Assembly (NCBI GenBank): GCA_965226775.1
Contig: CBDDEI010000002.1
Span: 2,300,920 to 2,364,919 of the forward strand
DNA: 64,000 bases
Direction of reading: 5' to 3'
Origin: CBDDEI01 sp965226775
GTDB taxonomy: Bacteria; Chloroflexota; Dehalococcoidia; SHYD01
Shown: positions 46,104 to 57,095 of the stretch, piece by piece
Layout of the letters: every line of letters begins with the position of its first letter
Position numbering within the stretch: the stretch's first letter is position 1
The notes under the pieces: model-generated
Databases searched by the model: none
What the model saw: the letters and a program-made list of their open reading frames with translations, nothing else
What the model was told of the DNA's origin: nothing
Position numbers and translations under genes: made by a program

Positions 46104-48939
46104 AGAGGGGACGGTCACGCTGTCGTCGACGCAGCCCATCGAGGGAACCCTGCTCACCGCTACGCTGGACGATCCCGACGACGTGAGTGGCAGCGTGACC
46201 TGGTCGTGGCGGCGTTCTCAGAACAGAACCTCCTCTGGGACCCTCATCAGTGGGGCAACCTCAGCCACCTACACGCCGGTTGCCGCCGATGTGAACCGCT
46301 TCCTGCGGGCCACTGCCTCCTACACCGATGGAGAAGCGTCGGGCAAGAGCGCACTGGCGGTCTCGGGCAATAGGGTGCAGGCAGCGCCGGTGCAGCCGAA
46401 TTCGCCGCCCGAGTTCCCGTCCAACACCGCTGAGCGCACCGTGGACGAGAACACGCCCGCGGATACGAACTTCGGCGCACCCGTCGCGGCCACCGACGAC
46501 GACAACGACACCCTGACCTACTCCCTGGACCTGACCAGCCGGGCCACCTTCGACATTGTCGCCACTACGGGCCAGTTGCGGACTAGCGCCGCCCTGAACT
46601 TCGAGGGCAAGTCCAGCTACAACGTGACCGTAACCGCCACGGACCCCTCCGACGCGGACGACACCATCACCGTCACCATCACCGTCGGCAACGTCGAGGA
46701 AGCGGGCACGGTCACGCTGTCGTCGACGCAGCCCATCGTGGGAACCTCGCTCACCGCTACGCTGGAAGATCCCGACGACGTGCGTGGCAGCGCGACTTGG
46801 TTGTGGGCGGGTTCTCCGAACGGCAGCTCCTCCTGGACCCCCATCAGTGGGGAAACCTCAGCCACCTATACGCCGGTTACCGCCGATGTGAACCACTACC
46901 TCCGGGCCACTGCCTCCTACGACGATGGAGAAGGATCGGGCAGGAGCGCCGAAGGGGTCTCCGCCAACGTGGTGCAGGCAGCGCCGGTGGCGCAGAATGA
47001 CCCGCCGATCTTCGACGAGAGCCCGTCCACGTCGCGCGACGTGAACGAGAACACGTCACCGGGCGAGGACATCGGCGAGCCCGTCGCGGCAACCGACCCC
47101 GAGAGCGATACCCTGACCTACTCCCTGGACGTCGACGGCGCGGAGTCCTTCGACATCAATAAAGACACCGGCCAGTTGCAGACCAAGGCCGATTTGGACT
47201 TTGAAACGACCGCTACTTACTCCGTAACCGTAACCGCCACCGACACGGCAGGCGGCACCGACACCATCACCGTCACCATCACCGTCAACAACCTCGACGA
47301 AGCCGGGACGGTAACGCTGTCGTCGCTGCAGCCTCAGGTCAGATTCCAGCTGACCGCCACGCTGGACGATCCCGACGACGTGGTGAGTGGCAGCGTGACC
47401 TGGTCGTGGGCGCGTTCTCAGAGCCGGAATACCCCTGGGACCCCCATCAGTGGGGCAACTTCAGCCGCCTACACGCCGGTTGCCGCCGATGCGGGCCGCT
47501 TCCTGCAGGCCACTGCCTCCTACACCGATGGAGAAGGGCCGGGCAAGAGCGCACAGGCCGTCTCGACCGATAGGGTGCAGGCAGCGCCGGTGGAGCCGAA
47601 TGACCCGCCCGAGTTCCCGCTCACCGAGACCCGTGCACGCGACGTGGACGAGAACACGCCGGCGGGCGAGGACATCGGCGAGCCCGTCGCGGCCACCGAC
47701 CCCGACGACGACACCCTGACCTACTCCCTGGACGCCACCAGCCGGGCCTCCTTCGATATTGTCGACACCACCGGCCAGTTGCGGACCAAGGCCAACTTGG
47801 ACCATGAAACGACCTCTTTTCACTTCGTAACCGTAACCGCCGCCGACCCAGCCGGCCTGGACGACACCATCACGGTCACCATCACCGTCAACAACCTCGA
47901 CGAAGCCGGCACGGTAACGCTGTCTTCGCCGCAGCCCCTCGTCGCTAAACCGCTCACCGCTACGCTGGATGAACTCGACACCGTCAATAGGAGCAGCGTG
48001 ACCTGGTCGTGGGCGCGTTCTCCGAACGGCGCTTCCGATTGGACCTCCATCAGCGGAGAAACTTCAGCCACCTATACGCCGGTTTTGGACGATGTGGGCG
48101 ACTACCTGCGGGCCACTGCCTCCTACACCGATGGAGCAGGGCCGGGCAAGAGCGCCCAGGCCATCTCCGACACCGCCGTGGAGGTGGCGCCGGGAAGGAA
48201 CGCGCCGGTGTTCAAGGAGTACCCGACCGCGACGCGCAGCGTCGCAAGGAACACGCCCGCGGGCAGGAACATCGGCGCACCCTTCACGGCCACCGACGCC
48301 GACAACGACGCCCTGACCTACAGCCTGGGCGGCCGCGACAGGGATAGCTTCGACCTTGACACGTCCTCCGGCCAGTTGTCGACCGAGGTTCTTGCGGATC
48401 TCGTGTTCGACGACAAGTACGAAGTCTTCGTGTCGGTCAGCGACAGCAAGGATGACTCCGGCAACCCAGAAACTGACCCGGTGATCGACACCTCGACCCG
48501 GGTGACGATCAACGTCACCACCACCACCACCACCACATCGGGCGGCGGTGGCGGTAGCAGCGGAGGCGGCGGAGGAGGTGGCAGCAGCAGCTCTGCCCAA
48601 ACGCCAACCCCAACGCCAACACCGAGCCCAACACCTACGGCGACCCCAACGCCAACCGGACCGCAGTTCTCCGGCTTGATTGCCGCGGAGCCCAGCGTGA
48701 CCGCAACGGTGGTTCCTGAGGGCACTACCCTGGGCCTCAACGGCGGCGCAGACCTGCCAGGCGGCGTCTACGTGAACTTCCCGCCCACCGCAGTGGCCTT
48801 GCCAGTGCACGTGAGCGTCTCGGTGAGCAACGAAGCACCGAGCGACGTGACTGCGCCCAGCGGCACTACCCTGCTGCCCTTGACCATCGACATCACTCCA
48901 GAAACTCCCGCTCACCCTGGGCGAGCCGCTGACCATTGA
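45955..48939 (+). CDS. Giant LRR/cadherin-like surface protein 1, central repeats
   Basis: This frame continues the gene begun at 42687 after a 1-base shift. It contains four tandem ~200-residue modules, each a cadherin-like domain (VDENTPA..IG.PVAATD.DNDTLTYSLD) plus an Ig-like beta domain (GTVTLSS...WSWxRSxN...TYTPVAADV...RATASYTDGEG), a last cadherin domain, a Thr/Gly/Ser stretch, the Pro/Thr linker and the first half of the shared tail. Acidic DxD and DxNDN-like motifs suggest calcium binding. The frame is lost again near 48908, where CTCCG has gained a C. Its first Met is internal. Confidence 0.8.
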   Translation: MMRPPASCGPRAALDYETGPNSYIVDVTAADPSGLNDTIEVTITVNNVDEEGTVTLSSTQPIEGTLLTATLDDPDDVSGSVTWSWRRSQNRTSSGTLISGATSATYTPVAADVNRFLRATASYTDGEASGKSALAVSGNRVQAAPVQPNSPPEFPSNTAERTVDENTPADTNFGAPVAATDDDNDTLTYSLDLTSRATFDIVATTGQLRTSAALNFEGKSSYNVTVTATDPSDADDTITVTITVGNVEEAGTVTLSSTQPIVGTSLTATLEDPDDVRGSATWLWAGSPNGSSSWTPISGETSATYTPVTADVNHYLRATASYDDGEGSGRSAEGVSANVVQAAPVAQNDPPIFDESPSTSRDVNENTSPGEDIGEPVAATDPESDTLTYSLDVDGAESFDINKDTGQLQTKADLDFETTATYSVTVTATDTAGGTDTITVTITVNNLDEAGTVTLSSLQPQVRFQLTATLDDPDDVVSGSVTWSWARSQSRNTPGTPISGATSAAYTPVAADAGRFLQATASYTDGEGPGKSAQAVSTDRVQAAPVEPNDPPEFPLTETRARDVDENTPAGEDIGEPVAATDPDDDTLTYSLDATSRASFDIVDTTGQLRTKANLDHETTSFHFVTVTAADPAGLDDTITVTITVNNLDEAGTVTLSSPQPLVAKPLTATLDELDTVNRSSVTWSWARSPNGASDWTSISGETSATYTPVLDDVGDYLRATASYTDGAGPGKSAQAISDTAVEVAPGRNAPVFKEYPTATRSVARNTPAGRNIGAPFTATDADNDALTYSLGGRDRDSFDLDTSSGQLSTEVLADLVFDDKYEVFVSVSDSKDDSGNPETDPVIDTSTRVTINVTTTTTTTSGGGGGSSGGGGGGGSSSSAQTPTPTPTPSPTPTATPTPTGPQFSGLIAAEPSVTATVVPEGTTLGLNGGADLPGGVYVNFPPTAVALPVHVSVSVSNEAPSDVTAPSGTTLLPLTIDITPETPAHPGRAADH
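46111..48510 (+). repeat. Four tandem ~600-bp cadherin+Ig modules (LRR protein 1)
   Basis: The start of the Ig-like part (ACGGTNACGCTGTC) recurs at 46111, 46708, 47308 and 47911, spaced 597, 600 and 603 bases. Confidence 0.85.
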
Positions 48940-49777
48940 GATAAACCCCACGCCGGAACAGCTGGCGGCCGCAGGCGGTGACCTGAACAACCTCGCCGTG
49001 GGCGTGGTGACTCCCAATGGCATCCAGGTGCTGCCCGCGCAGGTGCTGCACGGCAGGCTGGTGGTGACCATCGACCACCTCTCCACCTTCGTCCTGTTGG
49101 CCATCACCGACCCCGGCCCGATCCTGACCCAGCCGCCTATGGGCGATGCCTCGTCCATGGGCCCGCTGCTGCAGTGGACGCAACCGCCGCGCACTACCTG
49201 GTTCCAAGTGCAGGTGATCCCCTTCAATGAGGACGGCCCCGGCATCAACCTGGTTATCGGCGACGGCGCGCTGGTGCGGGCCGCGCAGTACCAGGTCCTG
49301 GGCCCCAACTTCGGCAGCGCTGACCCCAACTACGTGATGCTGCCCGGGATGACCTACCTCTGGCGGGTGCGCACTGCCACGGTGCTGACGAACCCCACGG
49401 AGGACGACTGGAGCGCCTGGGCGGTGAGCAGCTTCAAGACGCCGCCGGCCAGCAGCAGCACCATCACCCCGGTAGCGCCGCCGGCCTTCGGGGAGGTGAG
49501 CACGCTCACCCCGACGTTGACCTGGGCGAACTCCAACACCGCCGTGTTCTATTACGAGGTGCAGGTAAGCAAGGACTACGAGTTCGGGCCGAACGCCTTC
49601 CTCTACAGCGAGTACGTCCATGGCGGAGCCAGCACCCCGCCCAACAGCTACGTGGTGCCGGCAGCCTTCCCGCTAGAAGCAGGCGAGATCTACTACTGGC
49701 GGGTGCGGCCGCGGATTCAGGGCGACGGCGACCCGCTGCCGTGGAGCGCCACCTACGTGTTCTTGGCGCCGGGATAG
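48593..49777 (+). repeat. Shared C-terminal module, copy 3
   Basis: Third copy of the tail segment, 1185 bases; it has one extra base near 48908 relative to the copy at 57161. Confidence 0.85.
48998..49777 (+). CDS. Giant LRR/cadherin-like surface protein 1, C-terminal module
   Basis: 259 codons in the final frame segment of the gene begun at 42687: the end of the ZU5-like region (VVTIDHLSTFVLLA) and the two FN3-like domains of the shared tail (YLWRVRTATV, FYYEVQVSKDYEFGPNAF), ending in TAG 49775-49777. The first Met is internal. A weak GC-rich hairpin lies about 30 bases downstream. Confidence 0.75.
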   Translation: MGVVTPNGIQVLPAQVLHGRLVVTIDHLSTFVLLAITDPGPILTQPPMGDASSMGPLLQWTQPPRTTWFQVQVIPFNEDGPGINLVIGDGALVRAAQYQVLGPNFGSADPNYVMLPGMTYLWRVRTATVLTNPTEDDWSAWAVSSFKTPPASSSTITPVAPPAFGEVSTLTPTLTWANSNTAVFYYEVQVSKDYEFGPNAFLYSEYVHGGASTPPNSYVVPAAFPLEAGEIYYWRVRPRIQGDGDPLPWSATYVFLAPG

Positions 49778-49840
49778 GGGCGCAGGTGAGCAGGCAAGCA
49801 CTGAGTGTTGTCGCGGCGCGCGGACACGATGATGCACTAC

Positions 49841-50040
49841 CCCCGGCGCGACATTGCCCAGACCAGCAACTAAACAGAGGAGTGTAACCTAATGCGTAAA
49901 CGCATCTTTACCAGCACGATTGCCGCACTGGCCCTCTTTGCCGTTGTTGGCCTAATTGCCGCCCTCGCGCCCTCTCTTGCATCGCTAAACCTGGCCCGCG
50001 CCCACTCGCCGGGCGGCGCATCCCTCACCGCGCTGACGGT
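49841..50040 (+). repeat. Leader cassette copy 2
   Basis: It repeats 42632-42820 almost exactly, including the ribosome site (GAGGAGTGTAACCTA), signal peptide and first residues of the mature protein. Confidence 0.8.
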
Positions 50041-50590
50041 GACCTCGGGGGTGACGCCGACTGGCGCTGACGCTCACGCCCACGTTCGACAGCGCGGTGC
50101 ATTACTACACGATCCCCGTGGCCGATACCGTGACCCAGATCACCATTGAGGCCACGCCGGAAGACGACGGCACCGTGGCCTATAAGAACATGGACGGGAC
50201 GACGCTTACGGACGCCGACGCGTGACCGCCGGCCATGCAGGTGAACCATCCCCACGGCCGGCAAGCGCATCAACGTGGTGGTAACCCATACCGACGCCGG
50301 ATGTGCTGGAAGAGACCTACGGCGTGTTGGTGATCCGCGAGGGGCCGGCGGTACATGATCTGCTCGTGTTGATGGAGCTGTACAACAGCACCGACGGCGC
50401 CAACTGGAAAGGTAACCCTAACTGGGGAAGCACTGAGCCCTTCGAGGAGTGGGATGCCCTCACTACGGTGAATGGCGACAACGAGCGCATCCAGCTGCTG
50501 GCCCTTGATGTCAGAACTTGGTCGGGACCATACCAGCCTCGTTAGGCAACCTCGACAAGATGAAGGTATCTGGACCTTAGCTTCAACCAG
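49892..50590 (+). pseudogene. Giant LRR/cadherin-like surface protein 2, frameshifted N-terminal part
   Basis: ATG 49892 begins the same signal peptide as protein 1. From about 50050 the frame is broken several times, though the beta-sandwich and first LRR remain readable in alternating frames: YYTIPVADTVTQITIEATPE, ETYGVLVIREGPAVHDLLVL, LMELYNSTDGANWKGNPNWG, then GTIPASLGNLDKM after repair. At least five indels occur in 540 bases, after which the gene is intact for nearly 4 kb. With the next two frame segments it forms one gene of about 2800 residues if repaired. Confidence 0.7.
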
Positions 50591-53500
50591 TTGACCGGGC
50601 CGATCCCGGACCTGAGCAAAATCACCAACCTGACGGACCTGGCCCTGCATGAGAACCAGTTGACCGGGCCGATCCCGGCCTCGCTGGGCGCCCTCACCAA
50701 CCTGCAGCTCCTGTGGTTGGCCAATAACGCGTTGACCGGGCCGATCCCGGAGGAGCTGGGCAACCTCATCGAGCTGGAGCAACTGCAGCTATACGGTAAC
50801 GACTTGACCGGGCCGATCCCGGACCTGAGCAAACTCACCGACCTGTACTCCCTGAGGCTCGCCGAGAACCAGTTGACCGGGCCGATCACGGGCCTGAGCA
50901 GCCTCACCAAACTGGAGTACCTGACTCTCCCCAATAACCAGCTGAGCGGTGAGATCACGGGCCTGAGCAGCCTCACCCGCCTGGTGGAACTGAAGCTCTT
51001 CAATAACCAGTTTACGGGGGAAATCCCGGACTCGCTGAGCCGCCTCACCAGCCTGACGTGGCTGTCTCTGGCGGGCAACCAGTTTACGGGGGAAATCCCG
51101 GAGGAGCTGGGCAGCCACAGGCCCCTGAGGCACCTGTTCCTGGACCGCAACCAGTTGGACGGGACGATCCCGGAGGAGCTGGGCAACCTCTGGAACCTGG
51201 TCACGCTGAATCTCGGCGACAACCAGTTGACCGGGACGATCCCGGAGGAGCTGGGCAACCTCAGGAACCTGGATTTCCTGTACCTGGACAACAACCAGCT
51301 AAGCGGGCCGATCCCGGCCGAGTTGGGCACACTCACCGGATTGAGGGTCACACGCTTTGCGGGCAACGCGTTGACCGGGTGCGTGCCTAACGGGTTGCGC
51401 TATCTCATGAACGCCCCGGCTGTCACGATGCTAGACCCCGAAGCCACCGATGAAGAAATGCTGACACTCGAGGCCCAGGACTTCAGCGCGCTGGGGCTGC
51501 CGTTCTGCACACTCAGCTCGCTCACGCTCAGCGGCGTGACCCTCCAGCAAGCCTTCGCCAGTGACACCGTGGTCTATACCGCCTCCGTGACCCACGACGT
51601 GGAGTCCACGACGGTGGCGGCGACGTTGCACAACAGCAACGACCCCATCTCCATCATGAAGGGCGCGGCTACCTATATGAACCGCGACTCGGTGCCGCTC
51701 GACGTGGGGCAGAACGTGATCACCATCGAGATCTCCCCTCCTAATGGCACCCCTACCCACACCTACACCGTGACGATATTCCGCGCGGAGGGGGACCGGG
51801 CCACGCTGACCGCGCTGTACAACAGTGCGGGCGGCGCATCCTGGACGGACAAGACCAACTGGGGGAGCCCTACTGAGCCCCTCAACACCTGGTTCGGCGT
51901 CGAGGCGGACAGCAACGGCAACGTCACGGTGCTGGAGCTTCCTGGTAACAACTTGAGCGGGACCCTGCCGGCCGCGTTGGGCAGCCTCACCAGCCTAACA
52001 ACGCTGGACCTCAGCGATAACCAGTTGAGCGGGACGATCCCGGACTTGACCACGCTCACCCAGCTACAGACCCTGAATCTCAGCGATAACCAGTTGAGCG
52101 GGACGATCCCGGACTTGGCCGCGCTCACCCAGCTACAGACCCTGAATCTCAGCGCCAACCAGTTGAGCAGGCCGATCCCGGACTTGGCCGCGCTCACCCA
52201 GCTACAGACCCTGAATCTCAGCGCCAACCAGTTGAGCAGGCCGATCCCGGACTTGAGCACCCTCACCCAGCTACAGACCCTGAATCTCAGCGACAACCGG
52301 TTGACCGGGACGATCCCGGACTTGACCGCGCTCACCCAGGTACAGACCCTGAATCTCGGCGACAACCGGTTGACCGGGCCGATCCCGGCCGAGTTGGGCA
52401 GCCTCACCAGCTTGCGGCAACTGTACCTTAACAAGAACCAGTTGAGCGGGTGCGTGCCCGACGGGTTGCGCACTCGCTTGACCAACCATGACTTCATCGC
52501 GGTGGACGCGAACGGCGACGGCGACACCGCTGACGTGGGCGATACCCCAGGCTTGCCGTTCTGCACGCTCAGCTCGCTGACATTCAGCGGCGACGTGACC
52601 CTCAACCCGGTATTCACGAGTAGCACCACAACCTATACCGCCACCGCGGCCCACGACGTACAAATCACGACGGTGACAGCGCACTTGAACAACTCCAGCA
52701 ACACCGTGTCCATCACGAAGGGCGCGGACACCTATACGAGCGGAGACCAGGTGCCGCTCGACGTGGGGTCGGACGTGATTACTCTCGAGGTCACTAGGGC
52801 GGACGACCCTCTCACGACCCACACCTACACCGTCACGGTGACGCGCGCGCCCAACACCCAACCGACCTTTGACGAGGGCGCTGCCGCGACGCGCGGCGTG
52901 GACGAGAACACCTTCGCGGGCCGGGACATCGGCGATCCGGTGGAGGCCACCGACACCGAGAACGACACCTTGACCTACTCCCTGGACGCCACCAGCGCAG
53001 CGTCCTTCGACATTGACGAGTTCTCCGGCCAGTTGCAGACCAAGGCCGACTTGGACCACGAGGACAAGTCCAGGTACACCGTCACCGTGTCGGTCAGCGA
53101 CAGCAAGGACGCCAACGGCGACGCTGATGATGCGACGGACGACACGATCAGGGTGACGATTCAGGTCGCCAACCTGAACGAAGACCCGGAGTTCCCGAGC
53201 AGCGAGACAGGGATGCGCAGCACGGACGAGAACACGGGGGCGGGCATGAACATCGGCACGCCCGTCGCGGCCACCGACCCCGAGAACGACAACCTGACCT
53301 ACTCCCTGGACGCCGTCGACGCGGCGTCCTTCAACATTGATGCGTCCTCCGGCCAGTTGCGGACCAAGGCCGCGCTGGACTACGAAACTGGGACCATCAG
53401 CTACAGCGTGGACGTCACCGCCGCGGACCCGTCCGGCGCGGACGACCGCATCACGGTCACCATCACGGTCAACAACGTCGATGAAGAGGGGACGGTCACG

Positions 53501-54493
53501 CTGTCAACAACGCAGCCCATCGAGGGAACCCTGCTCGACGCTACGCTAGACGATCCCGACGAAGTGAGTGGCAGCGTGACCTGGTCGTGGCGGCGTTCTC
53601 AGAACAGAACCTCCTCTGGGACCCTCATCAGTGGGGCAACCTCAGCCGCCTACACGCCGGTTGCCGCCGATGTGAACCGCTTCCTGCGGGCCACTGCCTC
53701 CTACACCGATGGAGAAGATTCGGGCAAGAGCGCACAGGCCGTCTCGACCAATAAGGTGCTGCCAGTGCCGGTGGCGCCGAATGAGCCTCCGGTCTTCGTC
53801 GAGGGCCCGTCCACGTCGCGCAACGTGGCCGAGAACACGTCACCGGGCGAGAACATCGGCGAGCCCGTCACGGCCACCGACGACGAGGACGACACCCTGA
53901 CCTACTCCCTGGACCTCACCAGCCGGGCCACCTTCGACATTGTCGCCACTACGGGCCAGTTGCGGACTAGCGCCGCCCTGAACTTCGAGGGCAAGTCCAG
54001 CTACACCGTGACCGTAACCGCCACGGACCCCTCCGGCGCAGACGACACCATCACCGTCACCATCACCGTCGGCAACGTCGATGAAGATGGCACGGTCACG
54101 CTGTCGTCGACGCAGCCCATCGTGGGAACCTCGCTCACCGCTTCTCTGGACGATCCCGACGAAGTGCGTGGCAGCGTGACCTGGTCGTGGGAGAGTTCTC
54201 AGAACGGGAACTCCTGGACCCTCATCAGTGGGGAAACCTCAGCCACCTACAGCCCGGATGCCGTCGCTGAGGGCCACTTCCTCCGGGCCATCGCCTCCTA
54301 CACCGATGGAGAAGGGTCGGGCAAGAGCGCACAGGCCGTCTCGACCAATAGGTGCTGCCAGTGCCGGTGGCGCCGAATACGCAGCCCCAGTTCCCGTCCA
54401 ACACCGCTGCGCGCAACGTGGACGAGAACACGTCACCGGGCGAGGACATCGGCGAGCCCGTCGCGGCCACCGACAACGACAACGACACCCTGA
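50591..54493 (+). CDS. Giant LRR/cadherin-like surface protein 2, LRR and first cadherin part
   Basis: 1300 codons continuing the gene begun at 49892. About 11 plant-type LRRs (NQLTGPIP, NQFTGEIP, NQLDGTIP) come first, then a beta-sandwich (~310-400), a linker GDRATLTALYNSAGGASWTD that introduces each LRR block, about eight more LRRs with exact duplicates (NQLSRPIP twice), another beta-sandwich and the first cadherin/Ig modules. It is probably secreted by the general pathway and surface displayed. The frame breaks near 54350, where one A is missing (AATAGGTG against AATAAGGTG in the copy at 53750). The Met at 50591 is internal. Confidence 0.82.
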   Translation: MTGPIPDLSKITNLTDLALHENQLTGPIPASLGALTNLQLLWLANNALTGPIPEELGNLIELEQLQLYGNDLTGPIPDLSKLTDLYSLRLAENQLTGPITGLSSLTKLEYLTLPNNQLSGEITGLSSLTRLVELKLFNNQFTGEIPDSLSRLTSLTWLSLAGNQFTGEIPEELGSHRPLRHLFLDRNQLDGTIPEELGNLWNLVTLNLGDNQLTGTIPEELGNLRNLDFLYLDNNQLSGPIPAELGTLTGLRVTRFAGNALTGCVPNGLRYLMNAPAVTMLDPEATDEEMLTLEAQDFSALGLPFCTLSSLTLSGVTLQQAFASDTVVYTASVTHDVESTTVAATLHNSNDPISIMKGAATYMNRDSVPLDVGQNVITIEISPPNGTPTHTYTVTIFRAEGDRATLTALYNSAGGASWTDKTNWGSPTEPLNTWFGVEADSNGNVTVLELPGNNLSGTLPAALGSLTSLTTLDLSDNQLSGTIPDLTTLTQLQTLNLSDNQLSGTIPDLAALTQLQTLNLSANQLSRPIPDLAALTQLQTLNLSANQLSRPIPDLSTLTQLQTLNLSDNRLTGTIPDLTALTQVQTLNLGDNRLTGPIPAELGSLTSLRQLYLNKNQLSGCVPDGLRTRLTNHDFIAVDANGDGDTADVGDTPGLPFCTLSSLTFSGDVTLNPVFTSSTTTYTATAAHDVQITTVTAHLNNSSNTVSITKGADTYTSGDQVPLDVGSDVITLEVTRADDPLTTHTYTVTVTRAPNTQPTFDEGAAATRGVDENTFAGRDIGDPVEATDTENDTLTYSLDATSAASFDIDEFSGQLQTKADLDHEDKSRYTVTVSVSDSKDANGDADDATDDTIRVTIQVANLNEDPEFPSSETGMRSTDENTGAGMNIGTPVAATDPENDNLTYSLDAVDAASFNIDASSGQLRTKAALDYETGTISYSVDVTAADPSGADDRITVTITVNNVDEEGTVTLSTTQPIEGTLLDATLDDPDEVSGSVTWSWRRSQNRTSSGTLISGATSAAYTPVAADVNRFLRATASYTDGEDSGKSAQAVSTNKVLPVPVAPNEPPVFVEGPSTSRNVAENTSPGENIGEPVTATDDEDDTLTYSLDLTSRATFDIVATTGQLRTSAALNFEGKSSYTVTVTATDPSGADDTITVTITVGNVDEDGTVTLSSTQPIVGTSLTASLDDPDEVRGSVTWSWESSQNGNSWTLISGETSATYSPDAVAEGHFLRAIASYTDGEGSGKSAQAVSTNRCCQCRWRRIRSPSSRPTPLRATWTRTRHRARTSASPSRPPTTTTTP

Positions 54494-57095
54494 CCTACTC
54501 CCTGGACGACAGCATCGACGCGGACTCTTTCAGCATTGATGCGTCCTCCGGCCAGTTGCGGACTAGAGCCGCGCTGGACTACGAAACGGAGCCCAACAGC
54601 TACATCGTGACCGTCGACGCCACGGACCCGGCCGGCCTGTACGACACCGTTACGGTCACCATCACCGTCAACAACGTCGATGAACCCGGCACGGTCACGC
54701 TGTCGTCGACGCAGCCCCAGGTCGCTATCGAGCTCACCGCTGCGCTGGACGATCCCGACGGCGTGCGTGGCAGCGCGACTTGGTCGTGGGCGGGTTCCCC
54801 GAACGGCAGCTCCTCCTGGACCCCCATCAGTGGGGAAACCTCAGCCACCTACACGCCGGTTACCGCCGATGTAACCCGCTTCCTGCGGGCCACCGCCTCC
54901 TACACCGATGGAGAAGCGTCGGGCAAGGACGCCCAGGCGGTCTCCGCCAACGCGGTGCAGGCAGCGCCGGCGCCGCAGAATGAGCCGCCCGTGTTCTCGT
55001 CCAACACCGCTGCGCGCGACGTGGACGAGCACACGCCCGCGGATACGAACATCGGCGCTCCCGTCACGGCCACCGACCCCAACAACGACATCCTGACCTA
55101 CTCCCTGGACCTCACCAGCCGGGCCACCTTCAACATTGTCGCCACTACGGGCCGGTTGCAGACCAAAGCCGCTCTGGACTACGAAACTGGGACCCTCACC
55201 TACACCGTGACCGTCACCGCCACGGACCCGGCCGGCGAGACCGACACCGTTACGGTCACCATCACCGTCAACAACGTCGATGAACCCGGCACGGTCACGC
55301 TGTCGTCGCTGCAGCCCATCGAGGGAACCCCGCTGACCGCTACGCTGGACGATCCCGACGAAGTGAGTGGCAGCGTCACCTGGTCGTGGCGGCGTTCTCC
55401 GAACAGGAACTCCACTGGGACCCTCATCAGTGGGGAAACCTCAGCCGCCTACACGCCGGTTGCCGCCGATGTGGGCGACTACCTGCGGGCCACCGCCTCC
55501 TACACCGATGGAGAAGATTCGGGCAAGAGCGCACGGGCGGTCTCGACCAATAGGGTGGAGGCAGCGCCGGTGGCGCCGAATGGGCCGCCCCTGTTCCCGT
55601 CCAACACCGCTGCGCGCGCCGTGGACGAGAACACAGTGGCGGGTAGGAACATCGGCGAGCTCGTCACGGCCACCGACCCCGAGAGCGATACCCTGACCTA
55701 CTCCCTGGACACCGCCGGCGCGGCGTCCTTCGACATCAATAAAGACACCGGTCAGTTGCAGACCAAGGCCGACTTGGACCATGAAGCGACCGCTACTTAC
55801 TCCGTCACCATCACCGCCACCGACACGGCAGGCGCCACTGGCACCATTACCGTCACCATCACCGTCACCAACCTCGACGAAGCCGGCACGGTAACGCTGT
55901 CGTCGCTGCAGCCTCAGGTCAGATTCCAGCTGACCGCCACGCTGGACGATCCCGACGACGTGGTGAGTGGCAGCGTGACTTGGTTGTGGGCGGGTTCCCC
56001 GAGCGGCAACTCCTCCTCCTGGAGCCCCATCAGTGGGGCAACCTCAGCCACCTACACGCCGGTTACCGCCGATGTAACCCGCTTCCTGCAGGCCACCGCC
56101 TCCTACACCGATGGAGAAGGGTCGGGCAAGAGCGCCGAAGGGGTCTCCGCCAACGTGGTGCAGCCAGCGCCGGTGGCGCCGAATGACCCGCCGATCTTCG
56201 TCGAGAGCCCGCCCGCGACGCGCGACGTGGACGAGAACACGCCGGCGGGCGAGGACATCGGCTCGCCCGTCACAGCCACGGACCCCAACAACGACACCCT
56301 GACCTACTCCCTGGACGCCGACGGCGCGGCGTCCTTCGACATCAATAAAGACACCGGCCAGTTGCGGACCAAGGCCGCCCTGGACTTTGAAACGACCCCT
56401 TCTTACTCCTTAACCGTAACCGCCACCGACACGGCAGGCGCCACCGGCACCATCAGCGTCACCATCGACGTCAACAACCGCGACGAACCCGGCACGGTAA
56501 CGCTGTCGTCACAGCAGCCCCTCGTCGCTATCCCGCTCACCGCTACGCTGGATGATCTCGACAACGTCAGTGGCAGCGAGACCTGGCTGTGGGAGCGTTC
56601 TCCGAACGGCGCCTCCGATTGGACCACCATCAATGGGGAAACTTCAGACACCTATACGCCGGTTGCCGGCGATGTGGGCGACTACCTGCGAGCCACTGCC
56701 TCCTACGACGACGGCCACGGGCCGGACAAGAGCGCCCTGGCGATCTCCGCCAGCGCGGTGGAGCTGGCGCCGGGAAGGAACGCGCCGGTCTTTACGGATG
56801 GTCCGACCACGACGCGCAGCATCCCGAGGAACACGCCCGCGGGCAGGAACATCGGCAGACCCGTCTCGGCCACCGACGCTGACAATGACGCCCTGACCTA
56901 CAGCCTGGACGGCCCCGACGCGGCCTCCTTCGCCCTTAACAGGTCCTCCGGCCAGTTGCTGACTCTGGCCGTGCTGACCGGCATCGACAGGACCAGCTAC
57001 GAAGTCTCCGTGTCGGTCAGCGACAGCAAGGATGACTTCGGCAACCCCGACACGGCGATCGACACCATGACCACGGTGACGATCACCATCACCAC
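53492..57095 (+). repeat. Six tandem ~600-bp cadherin+Ig modules (LRR protein 2)
   Basis: Module starts fall at 53492, 54092, 54691, 55291, 55888 and 56494, so the spacing is 597-606 bases. Neighbouring copies are nearly identical. Confidence 0.85.
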